From JAIRTY01 sp050257395 (GTDB lineage: Bacteria > Actinomycetota > Actinomycetes > Streptosporangiales > Streptosporangiaceae), in the NCBI GenBank assembly GCA_050257395.1, contig JBLMWU010000021.1, forward strand, positions 3,325 to 67,324: a stretch of DNA of 64,000 bases, given 5' to 3'. Both the position numbers and the translations under genes were made by a program. The notes below the pieces were generated by a model, which was not told where the DNA came from, ran no database searches, and saw only the letters and a list, made by a program, of their open reading frames with translations. Shown one piece after another: positions 26,473 to 35,587 of the stretch. How positions within the stretch are numbered: position 1 is the first letter of the stretch; each line of letters opens with the position of its first letter.

Positions 26473-27867
26473 TCAGGCCCGGTCGGTGCCGTCCGCGGGG
26501 GCGTTGCGGGCGGCGCGCAGGGCGGCCCGGGCGGCGCGGCGGGCCGCCAGTTCCTCGGCCTCGCGGCGGGCCAGCCGGGGCACGTAGGTGAACACGTAGA
26601 CGGTGATGATCACCGCCGCCCCGGCCAGGATGAGCAGCGGCGCCGGGGTGATCGCCGGGCCGACGCTGACCGAGGCGATCAGGGCGAGCACGCCGAACAG
26701 CACCGACAGGCCGAGGGCGGCGGGGCGGCCGCCGCGCAGCCGGTAGGGCCGCCCGGCGCCGGGCATCCGCTTGCGCAGCCGGAACACCACGTACGCGGCC
26801 ACCGAGTAGATGACCGCCTCCAGCGCCGCGCCGACCGAGACCATCATGGCGAACGAGTGGGTCACGATGACCGCCAGCGCGACCACCAGCGAGGCCCCGC
26901 CCAGCAGCCACACCGGCACCACCGGCACGGCGCGGTGGTTGAGCCGGGTGAGCGGCCGCGGCAGCTTGCCCTCGCGGGCGATCGCGTACATGAACCGGGA
27001 GATGGTGACGAACCCGCCGTTGAAGGTGTTGACCGCGGTCAGGGCGGTCACCCCGAGCATGACCAGCATCCCGGCCCGCCCGGTGGCCTGCTGGGCGACG
27101 AGCAGCTGCGGGTAGGCGGTGTGCAGCCCGGCGCTGGTCAGGGTGCGGCCCATCGCCACGGCGAACACGGCCTGGCTGACCGCGAGCACCCCGACCGCCA
27201 CCAGCATGGCCTTCGGGATGATCTTCGGCTTGGTCACCTCCTCGGCGTTGGTGGTGACCCACTCGAAGCCCACGTACACGAACACCGCCAGCACGACCGC
27301 CTGGACCGGAGACGCGCTGGTGACCGGGGCCGGGTGGGCGACGCCGGGCCGCAGCAGCGCGATCACCCCGACCCCGATGGTGGCCAGCACGACCACGGTG
27401 GTGACGATCCGCTCGGCCAGCCCGGTCAGCCGGATGCCGCGCAGGTTCAGCCAGGTGGCGAACGCCAGCAGCGCCGCCACGTAGCCGAACGCGACCGCCG
27501 GGGAGCTCCCGGACGCGTACGCGAGCGCCTCGCCGATGATGAACGCGTCAGCCGCGATCACCAGCACGATGACCAGCATCGCGGTGAGCGCGATGATGAG
27601 CGCCAGCTGGTCGTTCATCGCCCTGGTCATCCAGAGCCGGATGCCGGCCGCGCTCGGGAAGAGCCCGTTCAGCTCGGCGAACAGCGCCCGGACGGCGAGC
27701 ATCAGCAGGCCCGCCACGCCGATGGCGACCCACGACACCGGGCCGCTCACGTAGCCCAGGACCTGGGCCAGGCCGAGGAAGTTGATGGCCGCGAAGGCCA
27801 GCCCGGTGGAGATCGCCGAGGCGCTGCCCAGTGACAGGGACCGGCTGAGGCCGGGCTGCTCGCTCAT
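26473..27867 (-). CDS. APC family amino acid/amine permease
   Basis: A 464-residue membrane carrier with about 12 helices; motifs include SAISTGLAFAAINFLGLAQ in helix 1, FVYVGFEWVTTNAEEVTKPK after helix 6 and a basic Ala/Arg-rich C-terminal tail. Its ATG follows immediately after the SCP2-like gene's stop, so it is the third gene of a leftward operon with the amine oxidase. The context suggests uptake of an amine or amino acid that the oxidase degrades. Confidence 0.9.
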   Translation of the reverse strand: MSEQPGLSRSLSLGSASAISTGLAFAAINFLGLAQVLGYVSGPVSWVAIGVAGLLMLAVRALFAELNGLFPSAAGIRLWMTRAMNDQLALIIALTAMLVIVLVIAADAFIIGEALAYASGSSPAVAFGYVAALLAFATWLNLRGIRLTGLAERIVTTVVVLATIGVGVIALLRPGVAHPAPVTSASPVQAVVLAVFVYVGFEWVTTNAEEVTKPKIIPKAMLVAVGVLAVSQAVFAVAMGRTLTSAGLHTAYPQLLVAQQATGRAGMLVMLGVTALTAVNTFNGGFVTISRFMYAIAREGKLPRPLTRLNHRAVPVVPVWLLGGASLVVALAVIVTHSFAMMVSVGAALEAVIYSVAAYVVFRLRKRMPGAGRPYRLRGGRPAALGLSVLFGVLALIASVSVGPAITPAPLLILAGAAVIITVYVFTYVPRLARREAEELAARRAARAALRAARNAPADGTDRA

Positions 27868-28248
27868 TCACTGCCCCAGGAAGATGAAGAGGGCCATGGC
27901 GTCCAGCCGCATGATGTCGTCGGCCCGCCCCTGCGTGGTGATCGCACCCTGCATGTAGCTGGATGCGGGGTTGGCGTCGCCCCAGAAGATCTCGGCGAGG
28001 TCCATGCTGTGCCCGGTCACGATCAGGTCCGGCGCGCCCTCGTTGCCCGCGGCGATGGGCTGCGCCTTGCCGCGGTCGACGACCAGGGTGAACGCCGTGC
28101 CGGGGACGTCGCTGACCCGGATGTGGATCCGGCAGGTCCAGCCCGCCAGCGTCCTGATGGCCCGCGGGCTGGCGTTCGCCTTGTCCACGTAGTCGGCGAG
28201 CGCCTCGGCCAGCTCGCCGGCGGGCACGCTTTCGCGGGTCTCAGGCAC
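27868..28248 (-). CDS. SCP2 sterol-binding-like domain protein
   Basis: A 126-residue single-domain protein of the SCP2/alkyl-sulfatase C-terminal fold. Recognisable segments are GAPDLIVTGHSMDLAEIFWG and NPASSYMQGAITTQGRADDIMRLD, the typical SCP2 ending. Such domains bind hydrophobic ligands. It overlaps the amine oxidase gene by 8 nt and abuts the permease gene, so the three are one operon. A role in presenting a lipophilic amine to the oxidase would fit but is only inference. Confidence 0.85.
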   Translation of the reverse strand: MPETRESVPAGELAEALADYVDKANASPRAIRTLAGWTCRIHIRVSDVPGTAFTLVVDRGKAQPIAAGNEGAPDLIVTGHSMDLAEIFWGDANPASSYMQGAITTQGRADDIMRLDAMALFIFLGQ

Positions 28249-29647
28249 CGGCCGCCGCCTCCCGCCGCGCGGCCTGCCCGCCCGCGAGCCCGGCCAGCAC
28301 GGCGGCGGCGGCGTCCTCGCCGGAGCGGATCGCGCCGTCCATGTAGCCGCTCCACACCAGCGCGGTCTCGGTGCCGGCCCAGTGGATCCGCCCGATCGGC
28401 GCCCGCAGTGCCGGGCCCAGCCCGGTCCAGGTGCCCGGCCCCATCACCGCGGTGTAGCAGCCGCGCGACCACTCCTCGTCCAGCCAGGACTTCTCGTGGT
28501 AGGCCAGCGGGCTGGCCGCCCGCTCGCCGAAGTAGCCGGCCAGGCAGTCCAGCACGGCCGCGCGCCGCTGCGCCGGCGTGAGCAGGCTGGCCTTGCGGGC
28601 CTCGTGCGAGTCGATGAACGCCAGCAGCACGCCGTGCGGGCTGCCCGGGTGGGTGTTGTCGAAGGTGACCTGGACGATGCCGCTGCGGGCGGCGACCTGG
28701 CCGGACAGGCCGTCCTCGCGCCAGAACGGCGTCTCGTACACCACGCTGGTCTTGATGATGGCGCCCATGAACGCCCGCTGGGTGAGCTGGTCGCGGTAGC
28801 CGGGCAGCGGCGGCGAGTACCTGATGCGCCCGGCCAGCGGCGGCGGCACGGCGACGATGACGTGGCCGGCGCGGAGCTGTTCGTTCTCACCATGGACGAT
28901 CACGCCGTCCCCGCCGTGGTCGATGCGGTGCACCGGTACGCCGAGCCGGACCCGGGGCCGGCCGTCGCCGCCCGCGCCGATGAGCCGGGCCAGCCCCTCG
29001 GACAGCGCTTGCGCGCCCGCGGCCAGCCGGGTCTCCTGGGCGCCGTTGACGGTGGCGAGCATCCGCTCCAGGCTGCCGGCCGAGGCCACGTAGAACAGCG
29101 CGTGCAGCAGCGAGATCTCGCCGGGCTCGGCGGGGAACAGCACCCGCGACACGGTGCGCAGCCAGCCCCGGGCGCCGTCGCCGCACGCGCGCCCGGTGAT
29201 CCAGGACTCCAGGGTCATGCTGTCCAGCTCGGCGGCGCGCGGATGGTCCCAGGGTGCGGCCGGGTCGACCTCCAGGGCGAGGAGGGTCAGGTCGACCATC
29301 GCCTCCATGATGTCGCCGGCCTCGGCCGGGTCGCCGGTGGGGATCGCGCCGGTGAACCGCTCCACGCCGCCGCCGCTGGCGAGCTGCAGGTTGTCGCCGT
29401 CGGTGTAGGTGGTGAAGGTCTCCAGGCCGAGTTCGGCGATCAGCTCCAGCACCCGGGTCTGGGTCGGCCCCACCCACTGGCCGCCGTGCTCGATGAGCAC
29501 CCCGCCCTCCTCCGCCGACCAGGTCCGTCCGCCGACCCGGCCGCGCGCCTCCAGCACGACCACCTCCTGGCCAGCGGCGGCCAGGCGGCGGGCGGCGGCC
29601 AGGCCCGCCAGCCCCGCTCCCACCACCACCACACCGGTCTGTTCCAC
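28241..29647 (-). CDS. flavin-containing amine oxidase
   Basis: A 468-residue FAD enzyme of the monoamine oxidase family, oxidising amines to aldehydes with release of ammonia and hydrogen peroxide. It has the dinucleotide motif VVVGAGLAGLAAARRL, EARGRVGGRTW, EHGGQWVGPTQ and the C-terminal FAD segment GRIHWAGTETALVWSGYMDGA. The usual covalent-flavin Cys near the C-terminus is not seen, so FAD is probably bound non-covalently. GTG start at 29647 after GGGAGC. It leads an operon with an SCP2-like protein and a permease and is divergent from a TetR gene. Confidence 0.93.
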   Translation of the reverse strand: MEQTGVVVVGAGLAGLAAARRLAAAGQEVVVLEARGRVGGRTWSAEEGGVLIEHGGQWVGPTQTRVLELIAELGLETFTTYTDGDNLQLASGGGVERFTGAIPTGDPAEAGDIMEAMVDLTLLALEVDPAAPWDHPRAAELDSMTLESWITGRACGDGARGWLRTVSRVLFPAEPGEISLLHALFYVASAGSLERMLATVNGAQETRLAAGAQALSEGLARLIGAGGDGRPRVRLGVPVHRIDHGGDGVIVHGENEQLRAGHVIVAVPPPLAGRIRYSPPLPGYRDQLTQRAFMGAIIKTSVVYETPFWREDGLSGQVAARSGIVQVTFDNTHPGSPHGVLLAFIDSHEARKASLLTPAQRRAAVLDCLAGYFGERAASPLAYHEKSWLDEEWSRGCYTAVMGPGTWTGLGPALRAPIGRIHWAGTETALVWSGYMDGAIRSGEDAAAAVLAGLAGGQAARREAAAGA

Positions 29648-29667
29648 TACGCTGCTCCCAAGAGTTG

Positions 29668-29698
29668 TTCACATGCCCAAGTCAATTGCCCAAGTGAA
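29668..29698. promoter_or_regulatory. candidate TetR operator between amine oxidase and TetR genes
   Basis: An interrupted palindrome has outer arms TTCACATG (29668-29675) and CAAGTGAA (29691-29698), matching at 7 of 8 positions, and inside it the direct repeat GCCCAAGT occurs twice. It lies 21 bp upstream of the amine oxidase GTG and about 95 bp before the TetR start, where a repressor could control both promoters. Confidence 0.5.
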
Positions 29699-29792
29699 GA
29701 GCAACCGGTATCCGGCCGTCAAGGCCCGGCGCCGGATTGACCCGTTACCATCGCGGCAGGCACGCCGGAGGAGGTGGGGTCCGCTGCCCCGG

Positions 29793-30386
29793 ATGAGCGC
29801 GGAGGCCCGGCGCGAGCAGTTCGTCGCCGCCGCCATCGAGGTGATGTCGGCCCGCGGGCTGGAGCACGCCACCACCCGCGCCATCGCCCTGCAGGCGGGG
29901 GCGCCGCAGGCAGCGATCCACTACGCCTTCCGCGACAAGAACGAGTTGCTCGCCGCCGTGATCATGGAGGTCGGCACGCAGGTCGAGCGGGTGCTGCGGG
30001 CCGCCGTCCAGCCGGAGAAGGGCCTGATCGCGGCGGTGCGGGACGGCCTGAACGCGTACTGGGAGCACGTGGTCGGCGACGACGGGCTGCAGCTGCTGCA
30101 GTACGAGCTGACCATCTTCAGCCGCCGCACCCCGGGCTTCGAATGGCTGGCCGAAGCCCAGTACGCGCGGTACGTGGCGGTGGTCGAGGAGGTGTTCGGG
30201 GCGGCACTGGCGCACGAGCCGGACCCGCCCGCGATCGACCTGGCGGCGCTGTCACGGTTCATGGTGGCGGTGGTGGACGGGCTGATCATCCAGTACCAGG
30301 TGGACCACGACGCCGTGCGGTCCCGGGCCGGCCTGGACCTGGCGATCAGCACCGCCGCCCTGCTGACCGGGCTGGGCAGCGGCTGA
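29793..30386 (+). CDS. TetR/AcrR family regulator of the amine oxidase operon (inferred)
   Basis: A 197-residue regulator from ATG at 29793 (GGAGGAGG about 18 nt upstream; the frame is open further to 29673 and beyond). The HTH reads REQFVAAAIEVMSARG, TTRAIALQAGAPQAAIHYAF and DKNELLAAVI. The ligand domain contains YELTIFSRRTPGFEWLAEAQY. Divergent placement next to the amine oxidase/SCP2/permease operon, with a palindrome between them, suggests it represses that operon and responds to an amine. Confidence 0.9.
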   Translation: MSAEARREQFVAAAIEVMSARGLEHATTRAIALQAGAPQAAIHYAFRDKNELLAAVIMEVGTQVERVLRAAVQPEKGLIAAVRDGLNAYWEHVVGDDGLQLLQYELTIFSRRTPGFEWLAEAQYARYVAVVEEVFGAALAHEPDPPAIDLAALSRFMVAVVDGLIIQYQVDHDAVRSRAGLDLAISTAALLTGLGSG

Positions 30387-30468
30387 CCAGCGGTTCAGGG
30401 TAACGCTGCGCCGCGGGCGGGCGTTCCGCAGGCATGCGCCAGCCATTACTGCCGCCCGGCGGAAGGCC

Positions 30469-30657
30469 GTGAGCCGCACCCCTGCTGCCGAACTCGCCCG
30501 GCTCAAGCTGGCGTTTCCCGACTGGACCATCCGGCGGCTGACCGGCGGCGGGTTCACCGCGCGCCGCAAGCTCCCCGACGGGGCCCGGCAGCTGGCGCGC
30601 GGCCGGACCCTGGCCGACCTGGAGTACCAGCTGCGGCTGCTGGAAAAACGCGACTGA
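30469..30657 (+). CDS. small conserved-looking protein, 62 residues
   Basis: A short basic protein beginning with GTG after GGAAGG. It reads MSRTPAAELARLKLAFP, then RRLTGGGFTARRKLP and a C-terminal helix LADLEYQLRLLEKRD. I do not recognise a named family, although small proteins of this composition are common in actinomycetes. No membrane segment or metal motif. It stands alone between a TetR gene and a convergent membrane-protein gene. Confidence 0.62.
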   Translation: MSRTPAAELARLKLAFPDWTIRRLTGGGFTARRKLPDGARQLARGRTLADLEYQLRLLEKRD

Positions 30658-30670
30658 GGCCGCCCACCCG

Positions 30671-31348
30671 TCAGTGCGTGCCCGCGAGCGCCCGGCAGGC
30701 GGCCTGGAACGCGGCCTGCGGCCCGGGGCGCAGGGTGACCCGGGCGACGCCCGCGTCCGCGGTCGAGGTGACCGTGCGGATCGCCCCGGCCGGGGTGAAC
30801 ACCTCGGTGAAGGAGTTGTCCGGGGTGGCGAGCGGGAGCGCCGCGCCGTGCCAGGCGCCGTGGAAGGCCACCACCCAGCCGTCCGGCAGCCGCGGCCCGG
30901 TCAGATCGACCGAGGTGGCCGCCCCGTCCGTGCTCCACCAGCTGTGCACGTCCCCGGTCAGCGCGAACGAGTAGGTCTGCCCGCCGGAGGTGCACAGCCG
31001 CGCGGTGCCGAACAGCGTGTCGCACCCGTGCGAGCTGCAGCTGGGCCCATCCTCCCCGCCGCCGGTGATGCCGCCCTGGACCTGGGTGAACAGCACATAG
31101 TGCCCGCCATTGCTGGCCCGCACCGCGCCGTACCCGGACCAGGTCTCCAGCGGCGTGAACTTCCCGCCGATGTGCAGCGCCCACGGGGTGGGCGCGACAA
31201 AGACCGCAAAGAGCACGACGATCAGGATCACGAGGAGCTTCAGCCAGCCGCCCCGGCGGCGCCTGCGGGGCCGGTAGGGAGTGCGGGGAGGCCCGGCCAG
31301 CGGGCCGGCCATGGGACGGGGCTGGTAGGGCGGCAGGTCCGGGGCCAT
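30671..31348 (-). CDS. membrane-anchored protein of unknown function
   Basis: A 225-residue protein from ATG at 31348, preceded by AAGGAGG. A Pro-rich cytoplasmic leader with an Arg cluster (YRPRRRRRGGW) is followed by one membrane helix, LKLLVILIVVLFAVFVA, and an external domain of about 165 residues. That domain has three Cys (PSCSSHGCDTLF, LCTSGG), Gly-rich beta segments and a C-terminal VTLRPGPQAAFQAACRAL. The family is not recognised. The topology suggests a cell-surface protein. Confidence 0.75.
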   Translation of the reverse strand: MAPDLPPYQPRPMAGPLAGPPRTPYRPRRRRRGGWLKLLVILIVVLFAVFVAPTPWALHIGGKFTPLETWSGYGAVRASNGGHYVLFTQVQGGITGGGEDGPSCSSHGCDTLFGTARLCTSGGQTYSFALTGDVHSWWSTDGAATSVDLTGPRLPDGWVVAFHGAWHGAALPLATPDNSFTEVFTPAGAIRTVTSTADAGVARVTLRPGPQAAFQAACRALAGTH

Positions 31349-31508
31349 GGCGGGCCTCCTTCGGCGCGAATGCCGCGAATGTAGCCCATACCCGGAGAAA
31401 AGTGCCAGAGTGGCGGGCATCGCCGCTGGTTCGCTCCCCGCTGCCAGCGGGTAGAGCCATTACCCTGTAATCCGCCGCTGGCCCGGCGGGTCTGCCGGGG
31501 GGAGGTGG

Positions 31509-32429
31509 GTGACGGTGGCACGCCCCGGAGGCACGGACATGACGTGGGAAGTGGTGGTCGCGGCCGGTGCCGAGCTCGGCGAGCGGCCGGTCTGGGATCA
31601 CCTCCGTTCCTGCCTGGTGTGGGTGGACATCAACGCCGGGCGCCTGCACCGCTACCGTCCCGAGGAAGGGAACGAACTGATCCTGGAGCTGGCCGGCGGC
31701 GGCCAGCCGATCGCCATCGGCGCGGCAGCACCAAGGCGTGGCGGCGGGTACGTGCTGGCAGCCGCGGACGGCTTCCGGCTGACCGGCCCGGACGGCGAGC
31801 CCGAGGCGGGCCCGCTGCGGCCGCCGGGCATGGGCCCCGGCATCCGGTTCAACGACGGGGCGTGCGATCCGGCCGGGCGGTTCTGGGCGGGCACGGTCGC
31901 CGCCGACCGGCGGCTGGGGGCGGGCGCGCTCTACCGCCTGGACCCCGACCTGACCATCACGACCATGCTGGAAGGCGTCACCGAGTCCAACGGGCTCGGC
32001 TGGAGCCCGGACGGCACGCTCTTCTACTACATCGACTCCGGCGAGCCGCGGCCGCGGATCCGCGTGTTCGGCTTCGACCCCGCCACCGGCGAGCTGGGTG
32101 AGTCCCGCGACCTGGTCAGCTTCCCGGGTGACGGCGTGGTGCCGGACGGGCTGGTGGTGGACGCGGCTGGCTGCCTGTGGGTGGCCCTGTGGGGCGGGAG
32201 CGCCGTGCACCGGTACTCCCCCGACGGTGCCCTGCTGGCCGAGTTCCCGGTGCCGGTGTCCCAGCCGACCTGCCCGGCCTTCGGCGGCCCCGGCCTGTCG
32301 GACCTGTACGTCACCACGGCCTGGGAAGGCATGGGTGAAGGCGAACGGGCCGCCCAGCCGCTGGCCGGCCACCTGCTGCTGGGGCACCCGGGCACGACCG
32401 GCCAGCGGGCCCCCTCGTTCGCCGGCTGA
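31509..32429 (+). CDS. SMP-30/gluconolactonase family protein
   Basis: A 306-residue six-bladed propeller hydrolase of the SMP-30/lactonase family. Metal ligands of the family are visible: Glu in LGERPVWDH, Asn in RFNDGACDPAG, a second Asn in TESNGLGWSPDG and Asp in VPDGLVVDAAG. GTG start after GGGGGGAGG. It probably opens a sugar-acid lactone. No sugar dehydrogenase or transporter adjoins it, so the pathway is unknown. The C-terminus is slightly extended beyond the last blade. Confidence 0.9.
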   Translation: MTVARPGGTDMTWEVVVAAGAELGERPVWDHLRSCLVWVDINAGRLHRYRPEEGNELILELAGGGQPIAIGAAAPRRGGGYVLAAADGFRLTGPDGEPEAGPLRPPGMGPGIRFNDGACDPAGRFWAGTVAADRRLGAGALYRLDPDLTITTMLEGVTESNGLGWSPDGTLFYYIDSGEPRPRIRVFGFDPATGELGESRDLVSFPGDGVVPDGLVVDAAGCLWVALWGGSAVHRYSPDGALLAEFPVPVSQPTCPAFGGPGLSDLYVTTAWEGMGEGERAAQPLAGHLLLGHPGTTGQRAPSFAG

Positions 32430-32473
32430 CCGGCCCGGCCCGCGCACCGGGCCGGTGCGGGCGGTTCCCAGGG

Positions 32474-33361
32474 TCAGGCCTGCTCGCCGTCCGGGGGCAG
32501 AGCGGGCGCGGGCACCTCCGGCTCCCGCCCGGATGCGCGGGCGCCGGTCATCTCCGCCTGGCCGTTGCGGTCCGGGTGGCCGCCCGCCGCCGGCTGCGGG
32601 GCCAGGCCGGCGGCCTGCCGGATCCAGCGGCTGATCCGGTCCACCAGGGCGGCGTCGGCCGCGGACTCGGCGTGCCCGAACCCGGGCACGATCCACAGCT
32701 CCTTGGGTTCCTGGGCGGCGTCGTGCAGCTGGTGCGCGTGCTCTTCCGGGAAGAAGCGGTCCTTGTCCCCGTGCACGACCAGGAACGGGATGGGCGAGAT
32801 CAGCGCGGCCGCCTCGGACGGCGGGACCGGCACCTGGACCCACCCCGCCGGGCTCACCCGGGTCTTGAGCCAGGTGCGGGTGACCAGCCTGCCCGCGCGG
32901 CGCTCCACCGCCCAGTGCAGCCGCCGCATCGGCAGGGTGCCCCGGTAGTACCAGCGGCCAGGGCCGCTCACCGACACCGCCGCGTCGACGCCCCCGACCA
33001 GTCCCGCGTAGCGGACGACGACGGACGCGCCCATCGAGAAGCCGACGACGGCGATCCGCTGGTAGCCCAGTTCCCGCGCGTAGGCGACGGCCACGTCCAG
33101 GTCCTTGATCTCCAGGTCGCCCAGCGTGGACAGCCCGCCGGACCGGCCGTGGCCGCGGAAGTCGAAGGTGACCACCCCGGCCGCCCGGTTCAGCAGCGTG
33201 GCGACCTTCCAGACACCGGGCCGCTGCCAGGACTGGGTGAAGCCGTGCGCCAGCACGATGCCCAGGTCATTCTCGCCGGGCAGGTGAATGGCCTCGATCG
33301 GCACCCCGTCATCCGTCACCAGCGTCCGGGCCTTCGTGACAGGGCCGCTCGGTCTGGTCAT
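32474..33361 (-). CDS. alpha/beta hydrolase
   Basis: A 295-residue hydrolase from ATG at 33361 after GGGGAC. It has the oxyanion segment LAHGFTQSW, TFDFRGHGRSGG, the nucleophile elbow VVGFSMGASVVV with Ser, the Asp region VVHGDKDRFFP and the catalytic His in VPGFGHAES. A C-terminal Pro/Ala-rich tail of 45 residues is probably disordered. The frame runs open upstream across the divergent LLM gene, which is an artefact of GC content. The substrate is unknown. Confidence 0.9.
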   Translation of the reverse strand: MTRPSGPVTKARTLVTDDGVPIEAIHLPGENDLGIVLAHGFTQSWQRPGVWKVATLLNRAAGVVTFDFRGHGRSGGLSTLGDLEIKDLDVAVAYARELGYQRIAVVGFSMGASVVVRYAGLVGGVDAAVSVSGPGRWYYRGTLPMRRLHWAVERRAGRLVTRTWLKTRVSPAGWVQVPVPPSEAAALISPIPFLVVHGDKDRFFPEEHAHQLHDAAQEPKELWIVPGFGHAESAADAALVDRISRWIRQAAGLAPQPAAGGHPDRNGQAEMTGARASGREPEVPAPALPPDGEQA

Positions 33362-33505
33362 GTCCCCATTCTGCGCGACCGCCCCGACCGATTTGCCACC
33401 GCCACCGGCCGGCCAGCGCTCCCCCGCCCAGGTGAGGGCGGCGCACCGGGCCCCGCCCGCGGGCAGGCCGGGTCGTGTGAGAGCGTGGGCCGCGGAGGTG
33501 GTGGC

Positions 33506-34378
33506 GTGAAGATCGGCCTGCAGATCCCTGACTTCACCAGCCCGGCCGGGCCGCCGCGGCTCGGCGCCGACCTGGCCACGGTCGCCCGCATCGCGGACGA
33601 CGCGGGCTTCGAGTTCCTCGCGGTGATGGACCACTTCTTCCAGATCGGCGTGGTCGGCCCCGCCGAGCACGAGATGCTCGAGGCGTACACGACCCTGGGC
33701 TACCTGGCCGCGTGCACGTCCCGGGCCAAGCTGCTCACGCTGGTGACCGGCGCGGTGTACCGGCATCCCGGCATCCTCGCCAAGATCATCACGACGCTGG
33801 ACGTGCTGTCCGGCGGGCGGGCCTGGCTCGGCATCGGCGCGGCCTGGAACGAGGAGGAGTCGCGCGGGCTGGGCATCCCGTTCCCGCCGGTCGCGGAGCG
33901 GTTCGAGCGGCTGGAGGAGACGCTGCAGATCTGCCTGCAGATGTGGCGCGGGGACGAGAGCCCGTACCACGGCAGGCACTACCAGCTGGAGCGGCCGCTC
34001 AACTCACCGCAGGCGCTGACCGGGCCGCACCCGCCGATCCTGATCGGCGGCGGCGGGGAGCGCAAGACGCTGCGGCTGGTCGCCCAGTACGCGCAGGCGG
34101 CCAACCTGTTCCCCGGCCCGGACCTGGGCCGCAAGCTGGACGTGCTGCGCGCGCACTGCGACGCGGTGGGCCGTGACTACGGCGAGATCACCAAGACCTG
34201 CTACTTCGTCTTCGACGTGGGCGCCAGGGGCGAGAAGGCCGGCGAGGTCACCGACCAGCTCGGCAAGCTCGCGGAGCAGGGCTTCGAGGTGGCGATCGGC
34301 ATGGTGCCGAACGTCTGGGACGTCACCCCGCTGGAGATCGTCGGCAGCCAGGTCATCCCCGCCGTCGCCAGCCTCTGA
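33506..34378 (+). CDS. LLM class F420-dependent oxidoreductase
   Basis: A 290-residue luciferase-like TIM barrel starting with GTG at 33506 after GGAGGTGG. Family features are KIGLQIPDF, MDHFFQIGVV, LVTGAVYRHPGILAK, LDVLSGGRAWLGIGAAWNEEE and HPPILIGGGGERKTLRLVA, typical of F420-using LLM proteins in actinomycetes. It would catalyse hydride transfer with F420; the substrate is unknown. Together with the deazaflavin-type proteins at 39.9-40.9 kb and 45.7 kb it indicates an F420-producing host. Confidence 0.92.
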   Translation: MKIGLQIPDFTSPAGPPRLGADLATVARIADDAGFEFLAVMDHFFQIGVVGPAEHEMLEAYTTLGYLAACTSRAKLLTLVTGAVYRHPGILAKIITTLDVLSGGRAWLGIGAAWNEEESRGLGIPFPPVAERFERLEETLQICLQMWRGDESPYHGRHYQLERPLNSPQALTGPHPPILIGGGGERKTLRLVAQYAQAANLFPGPDLGRKLDVLRAHCDAVGRDYGEITKTCYFVFDVGARGEKAGEVTDQLGKLAEQGFEVAIGMVPNVWDVTPLEIVGSQVIPAVASL

Positions 34379-34391
34379 GCCGGGCCGGGGC

Positions 34392-34976
34392 TCAGCCGGC
34401 GGCGGGCACCGTGATGTCCTGGCGGGTGCCGGCGGGCCACCAGTAGCGCGGCAGGCTGACCCGGATCTGCCTGCCGCGCCAGGACGCCGGCAGCGGCGGG
34501 GCGATCCCCGCCCCGCCCGCGGGGGCCTGATGCCCGGTGCCCGCCGGCTGGATGCCCAGCACGACCCTGGTCAGCAGCGCGGCGAACACGCCGTTGGTCC
34601 AGCCGAAGCCGCGCTGCGGCGGGTAGCGCCCCGGAGTCGGCCCCTCGGGGTCGGCGACGTTGTACCGCTCGGCCCGCGGCACCGACGCCAGCGGCTGACC
34701 GGTGCGCAGGTCAAGGTCGCGGTAGACGCCGTCGCGCTCATCCCAGAGGTACCGGTTGACGAGCGCCCGCCGGGCTGCCGCCCGGGCGCGCCAGGCGGCG
34801 GCGTCCCCGCTGCGGCCGAGCGTGGCGCAGAAGCCGGCCAGGTCCTGCTCGTACCGGAAAAGCTGGGCGTTGAGGTCGACCGGCACGACCATGGTGGTGT
34901 CATCGCCGAACCGGGCGGTGTTGTCCCAGCCGCTCTCGGCCATGGCGCGGTGATGCGGGGTGTCGGGCACCGTCAC
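34392..34976 (-). pseudogene. remnant of a trehalase-like (GH37-type) glycosidase
   Basis: The 194-residue frame keeps pieces of a glycoside hydrolase: AESGWDNTARF with the family's catalytic-Asp motif, MVVPVDLNAQLFRYEQDLA, WDERDGVYRDLDL, and near the end AERYNV, PPQRGFGWTNGVFAALLTR. A complete trehalase has about 250 more residues upstream and about 100 more between the DLDL strand and the ERYNV segment. Both are missing, although the joined frame is still open. The sequence before GTG at 34976 shows no trehalase-like residues. It is most likely a non-functional deletion product; GH63-type relatives are an alternative origin. Confidence 0.7.
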
Positions 34977-35055
34977 GGGAGCACCGCGCCGTCGCGGGGC
35001 GGGCGTAGGGTTCCGGCATGACCGGGGAGGCCCGTGCCGGGCGGGCGGGCAGGCG

Positions 35056-35418
35056 ATGACGGGGACGCTGCGGGACCGCGTGATCGCGGCGTGCGGCGCG
35101 CAGCCGGGGTCGGCGGAGGACTACCCGTTCGGCGATCAGGTGGCGGTGTTCAAGGTTGCCGGGAAGATGTTCGCACTGGTGGAGCTCGGCGCGGCCCCGG
35201 GCAGCGTCAGCCTCAAATGCGACCCGGACCTGGCCGCGGGCCTGCGCCGCCGGTATCCGGCGATCACCGCGGGCTACCACCTCAACAAGCGGCACTGGAA
35301 CACGGTCGCCCTCGACGGCTCGGTGCCCGAGGACGAGCTCCTCGACCTGGTCGGCCATTCCTACGAGCTGGTGGTGGCCCGCCTGCCCCGGGCCCAGCGG
35401 GACAGCCTGGGCAGCTGA
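35056..35418 (+). CDS. MmcQ/YjbR family protein
   Basis: A 120-residue protein from ATG at 35056. Characteristic features are the KxAGKMFALVEL strand, VSLKCDPDLAAGLRRRYPAI, GYHLNKRHWNTV and the ending DLVGHSYELVVARLPRAQR. The family has a double-wing DNA-binding-like fold (CyaY-like) but no firm function. It is a stand-alone gene between the trehalase remnant and an amino-acid dehydrogenase. Confidence 0.9.
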   Translation: MTGTLRDRVIAACGAQPGSAEDYPFGDQVAVFKVAGKMFALVELGAAPGSVSLKCDPDLAAGLRRRYPAITAGYHLNKRHWNTVALDGSVPEDELLDLVGHSYELVVARLPRAQRDSLGS

Positions 35419-35587
35419 GCGGGCGGCCCGCTGGCCGCGCCGGGTCAGGCCGGCCGGGTGAGCACCCGGTCAGGCGCCGTCGCGGCGGAATTAGTCCCCT
35501 TGCCGCGCAGACCAAAGACCCTGGAAGGCGGCCACATCACGGGGCCAGCGTGAAGCTGTGCCCGCGAGCGCTTGACGCGGCAGCTAG

